From NCBI RefSeq assembly GCF_016858305.2, contig NZ_CP074436.1, positions 1,074,001 to 1,138,000 of the forward strand: a stretch of DNA of 64,000 nucleotides, read 5' to 3'. Below the pieces are notes generated by a model. That model was not told the DNA's origin and did no database searches. It worked only from the letters and a program-made list of their open reading frames with translations. Source of the stretch: Polaribacter sp. Q13 (GTDB lineage Bacteria; Bacteroidota; Bacteroidia; Flavobacteriales; Flavobacteriaceae). Of the stretch, positions 42,008 through 52,548 are shown piece by piece (the stretch's first letter is position 1; each line of letters starts with the position of its first letter). The position numbers and the translations under genes are program-made.

Positions 42008-43498
42008 CTAATTATTACCATAAGCTAATACTTGCTTTAACTTTTTATTAAATTCAGCATTGTCTTTAAAAGGATCTTTTTGCTCCTTTACATAATTCTG
42101 TAATTTTTTAGCCAACTGAATTGTAATCTCTTTATAGTTTTTATCACCATAAAAATTGATCAATTCATCCGGATCTTTTTCTGTATCAATTAACCAAGGT
42201 TTAGATTTATTAGAAACATCAATCGCAAGTTTATATCTATCTGTAATAACTGCTACCCAACTTTTATGAATTCTACTAAAAGTAACGCCTTCAAAAGTGC
42301 TTAATTTTGGATTTTTAATCAGTTCCGATAAATCTTTTCCTGCTGATTTTGGTATGTTTTTAGCACCAACCATATTTAAAAATGTAGGCATCCAATCTGT
42401 ATTATTTACCGCTTTATTTACAATTGTACCTGGTTTTATAGATTTTCCGTGATACATAATAAACGGAATTAATGCAGATCCTTCAAAAGGCGCCCCTTTA
42501 TTTATTTGATTATGCTCACCTAATAAATCTCCATGATCCGAAGAAAACATAACAATTGTATTTTCTAAAATACCTTGGTCTTTTAATGATTTTATCAATT
42601 TCCCCATATTATCATCTATACATTTAACCGATCCAAAATACGTAGCCACCATTTCATGTAACTTTTCTTCTGTAAAGTTTTTCCCTAATGGTTTTCTCCA
42701 TTTTGGTGAATGCGCTGTTCGTCCTTCTGTAAATGTTTTTGGTAAGTTAAATTCATTAGCCATAAACATGGTGTCATAAGGCGCTCTTACAGCATCTGGC
42801 CCATGAGGTTCTGGCAAACTAACTACACAAAAGAAAGGGTCTTTTTTCTGTTCTGCAATAAAATCTATTGCTCTATCCATTAACCAATCTGTAGAATATG
42901 TTTTTTCATTAGCCCCTTTCATTCCATAATTCGGAACTCCTTTTTTATCTTTTGTTGGAATAAACGGCGTACCATCTGTTTTGGTTCCAAAAACTTTCCA
43001 ATGCCCTCTATTAAACATGTATTTATTATTCTTAAAACCATGACTAGCCTCTGGTGCCCAACCTGGTTTTGCATCACCATCCAAATGCCATTTCCCAATA
43101 TAACCTGTGTTGTAGCCTTCTTTATTTAAAACATTTGCAATTGTAGGATAGCTTTTATCTAACACTCTGTTGTTAATTTGCATATTTACAGTCTGCGGAT
43201 ATTGGCCAGTAAACATACTGGATCTAGAAGGTGAACAAACTGGAGACGAAGCATACATACTTGTAAATAAAGCTCCGTTGTTTGCTAACCAATCTAAATT
43301 TGGCGTTTCTACCACTTTATCTCCCCATTGTTTCGCCTGAGAAGCTTCCATTAAATCTCGATAACAACCTAAGGTTCTAAAATTATGTTCGTCTGTAATG
43401 ACCCAAACAATATTTGGTTTTTCATTTTTTTGAGCAAAAGAACAAATGCTAAATAAGGCAAAAGCGATAACGAATCTTATGTTTATATTTTTTTTCAT
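42008..43498 (-). CDS. Secreted S1-family sulfatase (formylglycine type)
   Basis: The start ATG at 43498 gives a normal signal peptide (1-22); a longer frame to 43579 is ignored. The 496-residue enzyme has the formylglycine motif SSPVCSPSRSSMFTGQYP, with Cys88 to be modified (CxPSR). Other features are NIVWVITDEHNF (metal-binding region), GYIGKWHLDG, SLPEPHGPD and FSSDHGDLLGEH. It removes sulfate esters from algal polysaccharide outside the cytoplasm or in the periplasm. A terminator (43614-43654) separates it from the upstream GH16, so it probably has its own promoter; GH117 follows in the same unit. Confidence 0.92.
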   Translation of the reverse strand: MKKNINIRFVIAFALFSICSFAQKNEKPNIVWVITDEHNFRTLGCYRDLMEASQAKQWGDKVVETPNLDWLANNGALFTSMYASSPVCSPSRSSMFTGQYPQTVNMQINNRVLDKSYPTIANVLNKEGYNTGYIGKWHLDGDAKPGWAPEASHGFKNNKYMFNRGHWKVFGTKTDGTPFIPTKDKKGVPNYGMKGANEKTYSTDWLMDRAIDFIAEQKKDPFFCVVSLPEPHGPDAVRAPYDTMFMANEFNLPKTFTEGRTAHSPKWRKPLGKNFTEEKLHEMVATYFGSVKCIDDNMGKLIKSLKDQGILENTIVMFSSDHGDLLGEHNQINKGAPFEGSALIPFIMYHGKSIKPGTIVNKAVNNTDWMPTFLNMVGAKNIPKSAGKDLSELIKNPKLSTFEGVTFSRIHKSWVAVITDRYKLAIDVSNKSKPWLIDTEKDPDELINFYGDKNYKEITIQLAKKLQNYVKEQKDPFKDNAEFNKKLKQVLAYGNN

Positions 43499-43613
43499 GA
43501 ATCTATATTTTCTAGATAATAAAAGTAAATAAATATGACTAGTTTGATTAGAACAAATAAACGGAACAACAGAATACATGGTCTATATTCATGGGTTTAG
43601 TTACTATAAACAC

Positions 43614-43654
43614 AAAAACCTAAGACAAATCCTTTGTGGGTTTCTTAGGTTTTT
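43614..43654 (-). terminator. Terminator after the first GH16 gene
   Basis: AAAAACCTAAGA (43614-43625) pairs perfectly over 12 bp with TCTTAGGTTTTT (43643-43654); T-runs on the minus strand follow. It ends transcription from the GH16 gene at 43692-44984. Confidence 0.75.
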
Positions 43655-43691
43655 ATAAAAACTTATTTAGTGATGTTCTTAAAAAATTTTC

Positions 43692-44984
43692 TTACTTCTT
43701 CAATGTGAAAAATAAAATACTTTTATCTAAAGCATCTTTTGCTTTATTAGTACCATTTATAGGAAGTAAACTTGCCTCAACTTTATACGTAATATTACTA
43801 GAAAGTTTCTTTTTTAATTTTACAAGAGCTTCTAAATTCCCATAACCAGGAGAAATAGTAATGGTGGTTTCTGCTACTTTTATGTTCTTTTTCTCTTTTG
43901 ATTTATTTATTTTTTCTGAAATTTTTAAATACAGCACGCGCTTTTCATTTGCTTTAAAGCTTATTGGAATTTTTATTTCATTTGCTTTTAACATTGCTAA
44001 TTCCATTTCTATTTCAGAAAAAATTACACTTTCATCGTATAATTTTACACCAACTTCATATTCTTGATTCACTTTTTCATCCAAAACATCTACCAATTCA
44101 TAACCTCTAACCCAATCATAATACACCGTATTTTTTGAAGGATCTGATAATTCTTTTTCATTCGGAAGCTCAATCCAAGGAAACGGATAGGTTTCACAAA
44201 CCAAACGCATATACATCGGTTTATCAAAAGGTTTTTTCTTTACCTCATCATAAAAAGACTGATGTTTAGGTGCTCTATTATCATAATAATAACTAGCAGA
44301 ACTTTCATCGCGCCACCATCCACCGTAGGTGTGAAAACTCTCTGATGCAAGTTCTTCTTCTTCAAATCTAACTTGTGACGCTCTATGATCATGACGCTTT
44401 TTTTCACAATCTGTATACCAAAAATGTGCATTAGAATGCATTCCTTTTGCAAAATAATCGCCTTTAAATCCGCCTGTTCTTCCTATACATTCTTGTATAT
44501 CCCATTCCAAACCATACTTATCGCACTCATTTGGACCAACATTACTTCCTCCTGATGAAAACCAAAATGTTGCGGACATGGTTGTTGCAGATGCTTTCAT
44601 TCTTGTTTCATAATATCCAAGAAAAACAGCCTTTTTAGAAACTACAGCACCTCCTTTTATATTAAAAGTTAAGTCTCTATTATAAGCGTGAATGATGGTG
44701 TCTTTTTCCATTTTTTCTCCTTTAATTTGAAGATATCCATCTTTTACAGAAACCTGTGACGACATAAATAAACCCGGTTCTCTACCTTTCCAAGTAGGAT
44801 GATTATCTAGCCATTTTGTAGCGTCTAATTGAGTACCGTTAAACTCATCTGAAAAATCTGGATTCATTACCCACCTTTTTCCAACTGGTGGTTTTGGTGG
44901 ACCCGAAGAATTGTTTTGTGAAAATGAATAAAAACTAAAAAACAGAAATACAATTACTAATTTAAGTACTAAAAAATCTCTCAT
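43692..44984 (-). CDS. GH16 glycoside hydrolase (agarase/porphyranase type)
   Basis: This 430-residue secreted enzyme (signal 1-22) has a GH16 catalytic domain (about 30-305) and an additional C-terminal beta-sandwich-like part (about 310-430). The catalytic motif ExDxxE is LEWDIQE with nucleophile E160, D162 and acid/base E165. GKRWVMNPDFSDEFNGTQLDATKWLDNHPTWKGREPGLF is the agarase/porphyranase-like entry. It hydrolyses beta-linked galactans endo-wise. The subfamily and substrate (agar, porphyran, carrageenan) cannot be fixed from motifs. Just upstream, 13 bp away, is an SGNH esterase gene. Confidence 0.9.
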   Translation of the reverse strand: MRDFLVLKLVIVFLFFSFYSFSQNNSSGPPKPPVGKRWVMNPDFSDEFNGTQLDATKWLDNHPTWKGREPGLFMSSQVSVKDGYLQIKGEKMEKDTIIHAYNRDLTFNIKGGAVVSKKAVFLGYYETRMKASATTMSATFWFSSGGSNVGPNECDKYGLEWDIQECIGRTGGFKGDYFAKGMHSNAHFWYTDCEKKRHDHRASQVRFEEEELASESFHTYGGWWRDESSASYYYDNRAPKHQSFYDEVKKKPFDKPMYMRLVCETYPFPWIELPNEKELSDPSKNTVYYDWVRGYELVDVLDEKVNQEYEVGVKLYDESVIFSEIEMELAMLKANEIKIPISFKANEKRVLYLKISEKINKSKEKKNIKVAETTITISPGYGNLEALVKLKKKLSSNITYKVEASLLPINGTNKAKDALDKSILFFTLKK

Positions 44985-44997
44985 TTTACAATATATT

Positions 44998-46536
44998 TTA
45001 TCTATTCGCTTTTTTGTTATGTAAAGTAATTGTTGGCCAATTATCTGTTCTAAAAGCAGTCACGGGTAAATTAGCTTTGTCATATAAATTCGCATACGGG
45101 TTATTAGCCCACGCAAATCTTACTGCTATTGGTTTGCTAATTTCATCAGCAAAAACAACTACTTTGTTTTTACCAACAATATTCGCTTTTGCCCACACAA
45201 ACTTTTGATCTTTTCCCGAAATCATAAATCCTTTTACCGTATTCTCATCGAAAGCGTATAAACTTTGAGCTACATCTTTAAATGTAATTGTTATTTTATT
45301 CCCTTCAACTTTCATAGATTGATAACTCGGACTTTTTGCTTTCAATTTAACGCCATAATCATTATTTAAAGCATGTAAAACCAATCGGTTTGCAGAAGTT
45401 TGTTTGTCTTTAAAATGAATATTATTACTTTCTGATAAATCATACACAATAGCTTCACCTGTATTTGGCAAAGACAACGTCATACTTTGTGCTTCTCGCA
45501 TTTCTGCCCACATATTTCCTTTTCCTATTTCTAAAGTTTTTTCTTTTAAACCAGCAACTTGTACCCAATAAAAAGGAAAATCACCTTGATTCCATAATTT
45601 TCTCCAACTATTAATTAATAGCGGAAACAAAGTACGGTATTGATACGCACGACCTAAATTTGTTTCTCCCTGACACCAAATAGCACCTTTAATACCGTAA
45701 CCTACAATAGGATTTACCAAACCATTAAAACCATTAGCAGGTGTATTCTGACCAATTCTATGATCTCTCGCTGGGTTTAATTTCTTTCCTTTTTTACCTC
45801 CTTTTTCCCAAGCTTTGTATGCTTTTGTTTCTTTATCAAAAGTAGACTGCGTATAATTCGCCATTTTTTCATCCCATTGCGCCAGCATTTCTGTATATTC
45901 TCCTGAAGCATCCATAGCATCTCTAGGTATCCAAGTTTCAATTGCAGAAGCTCCCCAAGCTACATTAATTAAACCTATTGGCACACCTAAAGTTTGATGT
46001 AATTTTCGTCCGAAGAAATATCCATTGGCAGAAAAAGTTCCCACAGTTTCTGGGGAACAAACTTCCCAAGAAGCATCAAAATTATCTTGTTTTTCTAAAT
46101 TCCCTACTAAAGGAACTTTTAAAAATCGAATCTTCGGATACTTTGCTGATGCTATTTCTAAATCTGCAAAAGTAGTTCCTGCGACTTTCCATCCCATATT
46201 AGATTGCCCAGAACATAACCAAACTTCACCAATTAATATGTCTTTAATTTCAACTGTATTTTTACCTTTTACCAATAAATTATAGGGTCCTCCAGCTTTC
46301 ATTGAATTTAAAATTACTTTCCAATAGCCATTTTTGTTAGCTTTTGTAGTATGCTCTTGTCCGTTTATAGAAACTGTTATTTTCTCATTTTTATCTGCAT
46401 TTCCCCAAATAGGATTTTTATGATTTCTTTGTAAAACCATATGATCACTAAAAAAGTTTGGCAAAGTAACTTGTGCAGTTACTTTTGATGCAGTTGATAA
46501 TAGTATAACAACCAATAATGTCTTAAAATAATTCAT
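44998..46536 (-). CDS. SASA/SGNH-type carbohydrate esterase 1
   Basis: This 512-residue secreted protein (signal 1-22) belongs to the sialate O-acetylesterase (SASA) family. PNFFSDHMVLQRNHKNPIWG is the usual start, LCSGQSNMGW holds the nucleophile Ser112, and GAIWCQGETNLGRAYQYR and a late DLSESNNIHFKDKQTSANRL carry the other catalytic-region motifs. In algal or plant polysaccharide loci such enzymes remove acetyl groups. It is a paralog of the gene at 48879-50288. Between it and GH3 lies the 3' remnant of a third esterase gene. Confidence 0.88.
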   Translation of the reverse strand: MNYFKTLLVVILLSTASKVTAQVTLPNFFSDHMVLQRNHKNPIWGNADKNEKITVSINGQEHTTKANKNGYWKVILNSMKAGGPYNLLVKGKNTVEIKDILIGEVWLCSGQSNMGWKVAGTTFADLEIASAKYPKIRFLKVPLVGNLEKQDNFDASWEVCSPETVGTFSANGYFFGRKLHQTLGVPIGLINVAWGASAIETWIPRDAMDASGEYTEMLAQWDEKMANYTQSTFDKETKAYKAWEKGGKKGKKLNPARDHRIGQNTPANGFNGLVNPIVGYGIKGAIWCQGETNLGRAYQYRTLFPLLINSWRKLWNQGDFPFYWVQVAGLKEKTLEIGKGNMWAEMREAQSMTLSLPNTGEAIVYDLSESNNIHFKDKQTSANRLVLHALNNDYGVKLKAKSPSYQSMKVEGNKITITFKDVAQSLYAFDENTVKGFMISGKDQKFVWAKANIVGKNKVVVFADEISKPIAVRFAWANNPYANLYDKANLPVTAFRTDNWPTITLHNKKANR

Positions 46537-46549
46537 GTTTATAATTTAA

Positions 46550-46677
46550 TTTTTAAGAATTGTTTTCCAATCTTATTTTCTAAAAGCTGAAGCAGGAAAA
46601 CCTGCATTATTAAATAAATATTCGTCTATATAACTACTAAAACCATAACAAACATTTTTTGGTTTTGATACTTTATC
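46550..46677 (-). pseudogene. 3'-terminal remnant of a third SASA esterase gene
   Basis: Read on the minus strand, this piece encodes DKVSKPKNVCYGFSSYID...NAGFPASAFRK, a stop and DWKTILKN. It is about 89 percent identical in DNA, by eye, to the 3' end of the esterase at 48879 (12 differences in 112 bp). The GAA codon became TAA. It starts exactly at the last two codons of the GH3 gene, so GH3 was joined to it by a deletion. Confidence 0.75.
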
Positions 46678-48868
46678 TCAACTGAAAAATAGCTTCTTGA
46701 GGTATTGCAGCACCAAGTTTAGTGCTTAATTTCCCTGGTGATGAGTTACCTACTACAACTTTATATTTTCCTTTTCGCCAGACCTTTTCACCTACTTCGT
46801 TAATTACTTTTAACTCTTCAGGGCTTATAGAAAAAGAAACCTTTTTACTTTCTCCTTTTTTCAAAGAAATACGTTTAAATGCTTTTAAACTTTTCAATGG
46901 AATTCCGCCAGAAGTATCTTCAGGACAAATATATAATTGAACAACTTCATCAATATTAAAATCACCTTTATTGGCAACTTCTAGGTTAACTTCAAGTGAT
47001 TCTTTTTTCTTCAATTTTTGAGCATTTAAACTCATGTTTTTATATTCAGCTTCAGAATATGTTAAACCAAATCCAAAAGGAAACATAGGCTCTTTAGTCA
47101 TATATTTGTAAGTTCTTCCTTTCATAGAATACCTATCATACGCAGGTAATTGAGCTGTGTTTTTAGGAAATGTAACTGGTAATTTTCCAGAAGGAGATAC
47201 TTTTCCAAATAAAATATCTGCCACTGCGTTTCCACCTTGTTCACCTGGATACCAAATTTGCATAATAGCTTCACAATGTTCTTCAATCCCTTCTAAAGAA
47301 ACTGGACCTCCACTTGCAATTACTAAAATTAATGGTGCATCCTTTTTCTTTTCAATTAATTGATGAATGTATTTAATTTGGTTTTCTGGTAATTTTAAAA
47401 ATTCTTTATCACCACCCCAAGTTGAAGCAATAGCATCAACTGATTCTCCTTCTAAATAACGAGTTGTACCAACAACACAAATAATAGCATCTGACTCTGC
47501 TGCTACATTTGGTGCCCAATTTTTAGGATTCGGGTTTATTTGAAATGGTAAAGCACCTGTTCTATAATTTAAAGAAGTACCTAATGAAAGTGCATCCGTA
47601 ACTCCCTCTAAAATAGAAACCATTGAAGGACTAACCCCATAGTAACTCCCCATTAACACATCATTAGAATTTGCAAAGGGTCCTGTAAGATAAGGAACCT
47701 TAATATCTGGCGATAAAGGAAGTGTATTATTTTTGTTCTTCAACAAAACAATAGATTTTTGCGCAATGTTTCTTGCCAATTGAACATGTTTTTGACTGTG
47801 AATATGTTCTGGTCCAATTTTAGTATAGGGATGATCACTATTCTTATCAAACAAACCTAAACGGAAACGAGTTTTAAATAACTGAATCACTCTTTCATTA
47901 ATCAATTCTTCGGTAACCATTCCTTTTTCTACTGCCGTTTTCAATTGCTTATATGCACTTCCACAGTTTAAATTAGCTCCTGCTTTTATAGCAAGAGAGG
48001 CTCCTTCAAGACTTGATTTTGCGTATCCTTGTTTTCCTGAAACACCGCCAATAGCTCCACAATCTGAAGTTACATATCCATCAAAATTCCAATTTTCACG
48101 TAAAGTTTCCTTAATTAAAAACTCACTAGTAACTGAAGGTTTTCCGTAAACCATATTGTAGGCAGTCATTACACCTTCTACTTTAGCATCTTCAACTAAG
48201 GCTTTAAAAGCAGGGAAATAGGTTTCGTTTAAATCTTGCTTGGAAACCTCTACATTAAAAGTCAATTTACCGTGTTCAGGACCTGAGTGCATAACAAAGT
48301 GTTTTGCACAAGCTGCTGTTTTTAACATATTTGGATCATCACCTTGTAAACCATTTACAAAAGCAACCCCAATTTTAGACATTAAGAGCGGATCTTCTCC
48401 ATAACATTCTTGTCCACGACCATATCTAGGGTCTCTAAATAAGTTTACCGTTGGCGACCAAAAAGTTAATCCCGCAAACTTTCCGTAATTTCCCTTTTTT
48501 TGAGCAATGGTAAATTTAGCTCTTGCTTCAGTTGAAATTGCATCAGCCATTTCTTTAACCAATTCAGGATCAAAAGTTGCTCCTAAACCAATAGCTTGTG
48601 GAAAAATAGTAGCTTTCCCATTTCTTGCAACACCATGTAAAGCTTCACTCCACCAGTTGTATTTTGGTATTTTAAATCTAGGAATTGCTGCTGCATTAGA
48701 AGTCATTTGACCTATTTTCTCATCTAAAGTCATCTGAGAAACTAATAATTTTGCTCTTACATCAATTGGTAATTGATTATTTTGAAAAGAGAAATCCACA
48801 TTTTGAGCATTCGACAAAGTGCTAATAAAAAAACATGAAAAAATGATAAAATATTTATTGTATGACAT
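46673..48868 (-). CDS. GH3 beta-glycosidase
   Basis: This 731-residue secreted enzyme (signal 1-22) has the GH3 barrel domain (about 25-330), the alpha/beta sandwich domain (about 360-560) and a C-terminal fibronectin III-like domain (about 600-720). The nucleophile Asp269 lies in GYVTSDCGAIGGV. YNWWSEALHGVARNG and ACAKHFVMHSGPEHG resemble beta-xylosidase-like members. It acts on oligosaccharide ends, probably in the periplasm. Its final codons (LR, stop) come from the fused esterase remnant, so the natural end may have been slightly different. It starts 10 bp after the second esterase gene and is co-transcribed with it. Confidence 0.9.
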   Translation of the reverse strand: MSYNKYFIIFSCFFISTLSNAQNVDFSFQNNQLPIDVRAKLLVSQMTLDEKIGQMTSNAAAIPRFKIPKYNWWSEALHGVARNGKATIFPQAIGLGATFDPELVKEMADAISTEARAKFTIAQKKGNYGKFAGLTFWSPTVNLFRDPRYGRGQECYGEDPLLMSKIGVAFVNGLQGDDPNMLKTAACAKHFVMHSGPEHGKLTFNVEVSKQDLNETYFPAFKALVEDAKVEGVMTAYNMVYGKPSVTSEFLIKETLRENWNFDGYVTSDCGAIGGVSGKQGYAKSSLEGASLAIKAGANLNCGSAYKQLKTAVEKGMVTEELINERVIQLFKTRFRLGLFDKNSDHPYTKIGPEHIHSQKHVQLARNIAQKSIVLLKNKNNTLPLSPDIKVPYLTGPFANSNDVLMGSYYGVSPSMVSILEGVTDALSLGTSLNYRTGALPFQINPNPKNWAPNVAAESDAIICVVGTTRYLEGESVDAIASTWGGDKEFLKLPENQIKYIHQLIEKKKDAPLILVIASGGPVSLEGIEEHCEAIMQIWYPGEQGGNAVADILFGKVSPSGKLPVTFPKNTAQLPAYDRYSMKGRTYKYMTKEPMFPFGFGLTYSEAEYKNMSLNAQKLKKKESLEVNLEVANKGDFNIDEVVQLYICPEDTSGGIPLKSLKAFKRISLKKGESKKVSFSISPEELKVINEVGEKVWRKGKYKVVVGNSSPGKLSTKLGAAIPQEAIFQLR

Positions 48869-48878
48869 TATAATTTCT

Positions 48879-50288
48879 TTAATTTAATTTTAATATAACA
48901 TTCCAATCTTCTGTACTAAAAGCTGAAGCAGGAAGACCTGCAGTATTAAATAAACATCCGTCTATATAACTACTAAAACCATAGCGAACATTTTTAGGTT
49001 TTGCCACTTTATCACTCCAAACTTGCAGCAATTTTTCTTTCATAATAATTTTAGCTTCCGCTGGATGAAATACACCGTCTTCTCCCGAAATCTCAAAATT
49101 TGTTAATGGTTTTCCCAAACTTGTAATTCCTAAAGCAGCATGATCAAAACTAATAAGTGCCTTGTTTTTTTCTATTTTCATAGCTTTATATGTTGGTCCG
49201 GAATAGGTTATTCCCTCAACATTATAATCTTTTGCAAGCGCCCAAAAAGCCAAACGCTCTCCTACTTCTCTCTTTTTTGGTGGATGAATTCGTGTTTTAT
49301 ATCCAATATCATTAATTACTGCCATACCTGTATTTGGTACCGTTAACATTGTTTTTAATTGCGATTGCTGCAATTGTGCCCAACCTTCTAAATCTTTATA
49401 CCCATAAGGTGCTAATTGCACAAAATAGAATGGAAAATCTCCTTGTTTAAATTGGTCTCTCCAATTTTTAATCATTGCAGGAAACAATCTAGAGTATTGT
49501 TCTGCATTCCATCTATTTGCTTCTCCTTGATACCAAATAGCGCCTTTTATTCCATACGGGATTAAAGGGTTTATCATTCCGTTATATAAAACTGTTGCCG
49601 TTTTTGTGTTTATCTTTTTAGAAAAATCTTTATTAAATTCTGGAAATTCTGAAGAAATAATTTCTTTTGAAGTCCATGCTTGTGCTGGGGTTCCGCCCAC
49701 ATTACTAGAAATTAATCCAACAGGAACACCTAAATGTTCTTGAATCATTTTTCCGAAGAAATAACCTACAGCACTAAATGCTGCCGCTGTTTTGGGGCTT
49801 GATACTTCCCAATTCCCTTTTAAATCATCTAAAGGAACTTCGCTTACGGTTGTTGGAACTGTAAAAAACCTTAAGTTAGAATTTGTACTATTTAAAATGG
49901 CACGATTGCTTCCTTCTATATGCTGACCAACATTCCCCCTTAAAGCCATAGCCATATTAGATTGACCGCCACACAACCAAACTTCACCCAAAAGCACATC
50001 TTTTAACGTGATACTTTTAGATCCTTTTACCTCTAGAGCATAAGGTCCACCAGCTTCTAACGTTTTAATTGTTGTCTTCCATTTCCCATTAGCATCTGTT
50101 GTGACGCTAGCTTTTTCTCCCCAACTTCCAATAATTTCAATGGTAGATTTAGGAGTATCTGTACCCCAAATATGGACATTAGTATTACGTTGTAATACCA
50201 TATGGTCATTAAAAATATTGGCTAATTGTGTTTGCGCATTTGTAGTATACACAAACAAGCATAAAATCATTAGATATAAATTTCTCAT
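48879..50288 (-). CDS. SASA/SGNH-type carbohydrate esterase 2
   Basis: The start ATG at 50288 gives a clean signal peptide (MRNLYLMILCLFVYTTNAQ); the longer frame from 50345 runs through the promoter region and is rejected. The 469-residue protein has NIFNDHMVLQRNTNVHIWG, LCGGQSNMAM with nucleophile Ser110 and GAIWYQGEANRWNAEQYSRLFP. It is a SASA-family O-acetylesterase like the paralog at 44998-46536. The upstream DNA (50303-50349) is also present after the TPR-HTH regulator gene. It probably heads a unit with GH3. Confidence 0.88.
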   Translation of the reverse strand: MRNLYLMILCLFVYTTNAQTQLANIFNDHMVLQRNTNVHIWGTDTPKSTIEIIGSWGEKASVTTDANGKWKTTIKTLEAGGPYALEVKGSKSITLKDVLLGEVWLCGGQSNMAMALRGNVGQHIEGSNRAILNSTNSNLRFFTVPTTVSEVPLDDLKGNWEVSSPKTAAAFSAVGYFFGKMIQEHLGVPVGLISSNVGGTPAQAWTSKEIISSEFPEFNKDFSKKINTKTATVLYNGMINPLIPYGIKGAIWYQGEANRWNAEQYSRLFPAMIKNWRDQFKQGDFPFYFVQLAPYGYKDLEGWAQLQQSQLKTMLTVPNTGMAVINDIGYKTRIHPPKKREVGERLAFWALAKDYNVEGITYSGPTYKAMKIEKNKALISFDHAALGITSLGKPLTNFEISGEDGVFHPAEAKIIMKEKLLQVWSDKVAKPKNVRYGFSSYIDGCLFNTAGLPASAFSTEDWNVILKLN

Positions 50289-50302
50289 ATGTATTCTTAA
50301 TT

Positions 50303-50349
50303 TAAGTTCAATGTTACCACATTCAACTGTTAAACTATAAAACAAATGT
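50303..50349 (-). promoter_or_regulatory. Upstream element of esterase 2, duplicated at 55915-55961
   Basis: TTCAATGTTACCACATT, then A/C-variable bases, TAAACTATAAAACA and ATGTT are shared with the segment at 55915-55961 at about 40 of 46 positions. On the minus strand GGTAACATTG is near the TAnnTTTG box. It may be a promoter or regulator site of the polysaccharide genes. Confidence 0.45.
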
Positions 50350-50421
50350 TCATTTTAATACAAGTAACTAGCTTTGTCTAAAAAAATAGGTGAGTAAATA
50401 GTACTTATGTTTTTAAAAAGA

Positions 50422-52430
50422 CTATTCAACCTCTATAACAGGACTCCTTCCTCTAATAAAATCAGAAACACGTCCTTTATCTCCTTCTTTATGTTTGGTT
50501 AAATAGATTAAGAAAACACATTCATCTTTAACTTTAAGTTTGTCAGAAGGTTTTAGAGAAAACTCAACATTTGCAGTTCCTTTTCCTTCCACCGTTACCG
50601 TAGAAATAGTTCTTATTCGCCCTCTAGGATTGGCACGTGTAAAATCAATTTGAATATCTCTTTTTCCTTTAGTCTCATATTTAATAGGCAATATCATTTT
50701 TCCGGTTACTGGAATTCCCTTTGGTACTTTTACCCATTGTAATTTATCGATACCCGCATTTGGTGGAAGCACTACAACTTCCTTGCTTACAACTTTTGAG
50801 ACTACTTCTTTACGATCGTTTATATCAGTTAAATAAATATCAAACCTGTAACGATGCTTTCTATTTAATTCAGCACCTTTTTTAGGTAAGAAATGAATCA
50901 CTTTTAAATCTTCTCCATTCACTTTCTTTAAAGAAACAGAATTCTCTTTTTCCCCAGTAGTTATATTTATTAAATCTACACAAAGATTTCGTTCTTCTTT
51001 CGTTTTAAAATTGACTGCAAACTTCATCTTTCCAGAGTACTCAATTTCATCTAAAACAGTATTGAAAATAATTTCATCTTTAAATGAAGAAGTACTTCGT
51101 TTCATCTTAGCGTACCCAAAAATCAATGCTCCATTTTTATCCTTCCCAATTAACTTACCCGCAAAATTATGATCTTCAAAACCGTTACCTTTCCCTTTGA
51201 AAACTACGATAAGATTTTTCCCTTCTTTTTGAGAACTTATCACTTTTACACCTTTACCAAAATTGACTAACTCTGGTGCTCCAAACTTTAATGATTTAAT
51301 ATCTATATCCTTTATAGGATCAAACCCATCTTCAGCCAATATTTTAACTTTTATTCGATTCGTGTTTTTATGAAGTCGTTCCTTGTTTAAAATTTGAATT
51401 CTTTTCGAAACACGTAATGGCATCACTAAATTTTTAGAGCTGTACCTGTCATTCGCCAAATCACCCCATTTAATAGTATCCATTACGGCCATGTTCATAT
51501 GTGTTGCGCGACCATAGGTATCCTGAACTACTTTAGGGCGTTCCAATTTATACCAACCTTCAGAAGTTCCTCCCACATGCTTTATTACATTAGGTAGATA
51601 AGCAACTCCTTCCATCCATTTCCAATGAATACCATCTTTGGAACGCATATAAAATGCAATTTTCCCTTTTGGCCCATTATATACACAATGATATTGAACT
51701 TCATCTCTCCAAATAACTGGATCTTCTGCTCCTACAATAGGAAATATTGTGAAAGCCGATTCGTCTTTTAACTCAATAAAATCTTCATCAGATTTCTCAC
51801 TAAAATAAAGAAACCCGTTTTGATTCATCACAATAGAAGAATCATCATCGCGCATTACATACGTTCTGTTCGAAGTATTATTTGGTCTTTTTAACCATTG
51901 AAATTTAGTCTCGTGTTTTATCCAAGGACCATTTAAAGATGTTGAGCGATAGTGTTTATACCCCAAGCATCCGAGAATATAGGTATCGTCTTTCCGTTTA
52001 TAAACTTCAGGATTATGACACGCTCCAATACTACTTTCAACCTTATACGGCCCAGTAACATTTTTACTAACTGCATGTACAACATCAGAACTACCCAAGT
52101 CATATGTCCACTCCTACTTCCTATGACATTTCCTTCTTTCCACCTGCAAGGAAACATATGGTATTTGCCATCATCCCCTAACATAATATTCCCGCCCCAA
52201 TAAGAGTACGTTTCATCTTCAATACCATTCAAAACATCACGAGGAAGAACACTTTTGGATCCCCAAACATCAGAATGCAAAGGTCCATTTAATTCAACAG
52301 GCAAAAATCGATCAATAAACTGACCTCCATTCACCATTCCTTTTGGTGCGTTATATTCTTTATTTTGAGCATTCAAAGAGCACATGCTAAGTATCCCTAT
52401 GTAAATGATTGTAGCAAAAAATTTATTCAT
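50422..52430 (-). pseudogene. Frameshifted beta-propeller glycosidase (GH43-clan-like)
   Basis: Two frames, 51933-52430 and 50422-52098, join into one protein of about 669 residues. The first gives a signal peptide (ending SLNAQ), then RWKEGNVIGSRSGHMTW; the second continues GSSDVVHAVSKNVTGPY, HNPEVYKRKDDTYILG, GAEDPVIWRDEVQYH, a five-bladed propeller of the GH43 clan, and a C-terminal region of about 300 residues of unknown type. Adding one G to the GGG run at 52094-52096 (plus-strand CCC) restores the frame. The damage could be a recent mutation or a sequencing error. It lies between esterase 2 and a decayed sulfatase. Confidence 0.8.
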
Positions 52431-52548
52431 CGCTTTATTTTAATTTAATAACAATATTATTATCCTCTTTAGCTCAATATGAATCTAAAAATATTTAGCA
52501 CAAGCCTAGCTCTCAACAACAAAAAGCTACACATTTGAAAGTGTATTG

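Noticed and set aside
43636..43845. Plus-strand frame across the end of GH16
   Set aside because: It runs through a terminator hairpin and antisense to GH16; a shadow frame.
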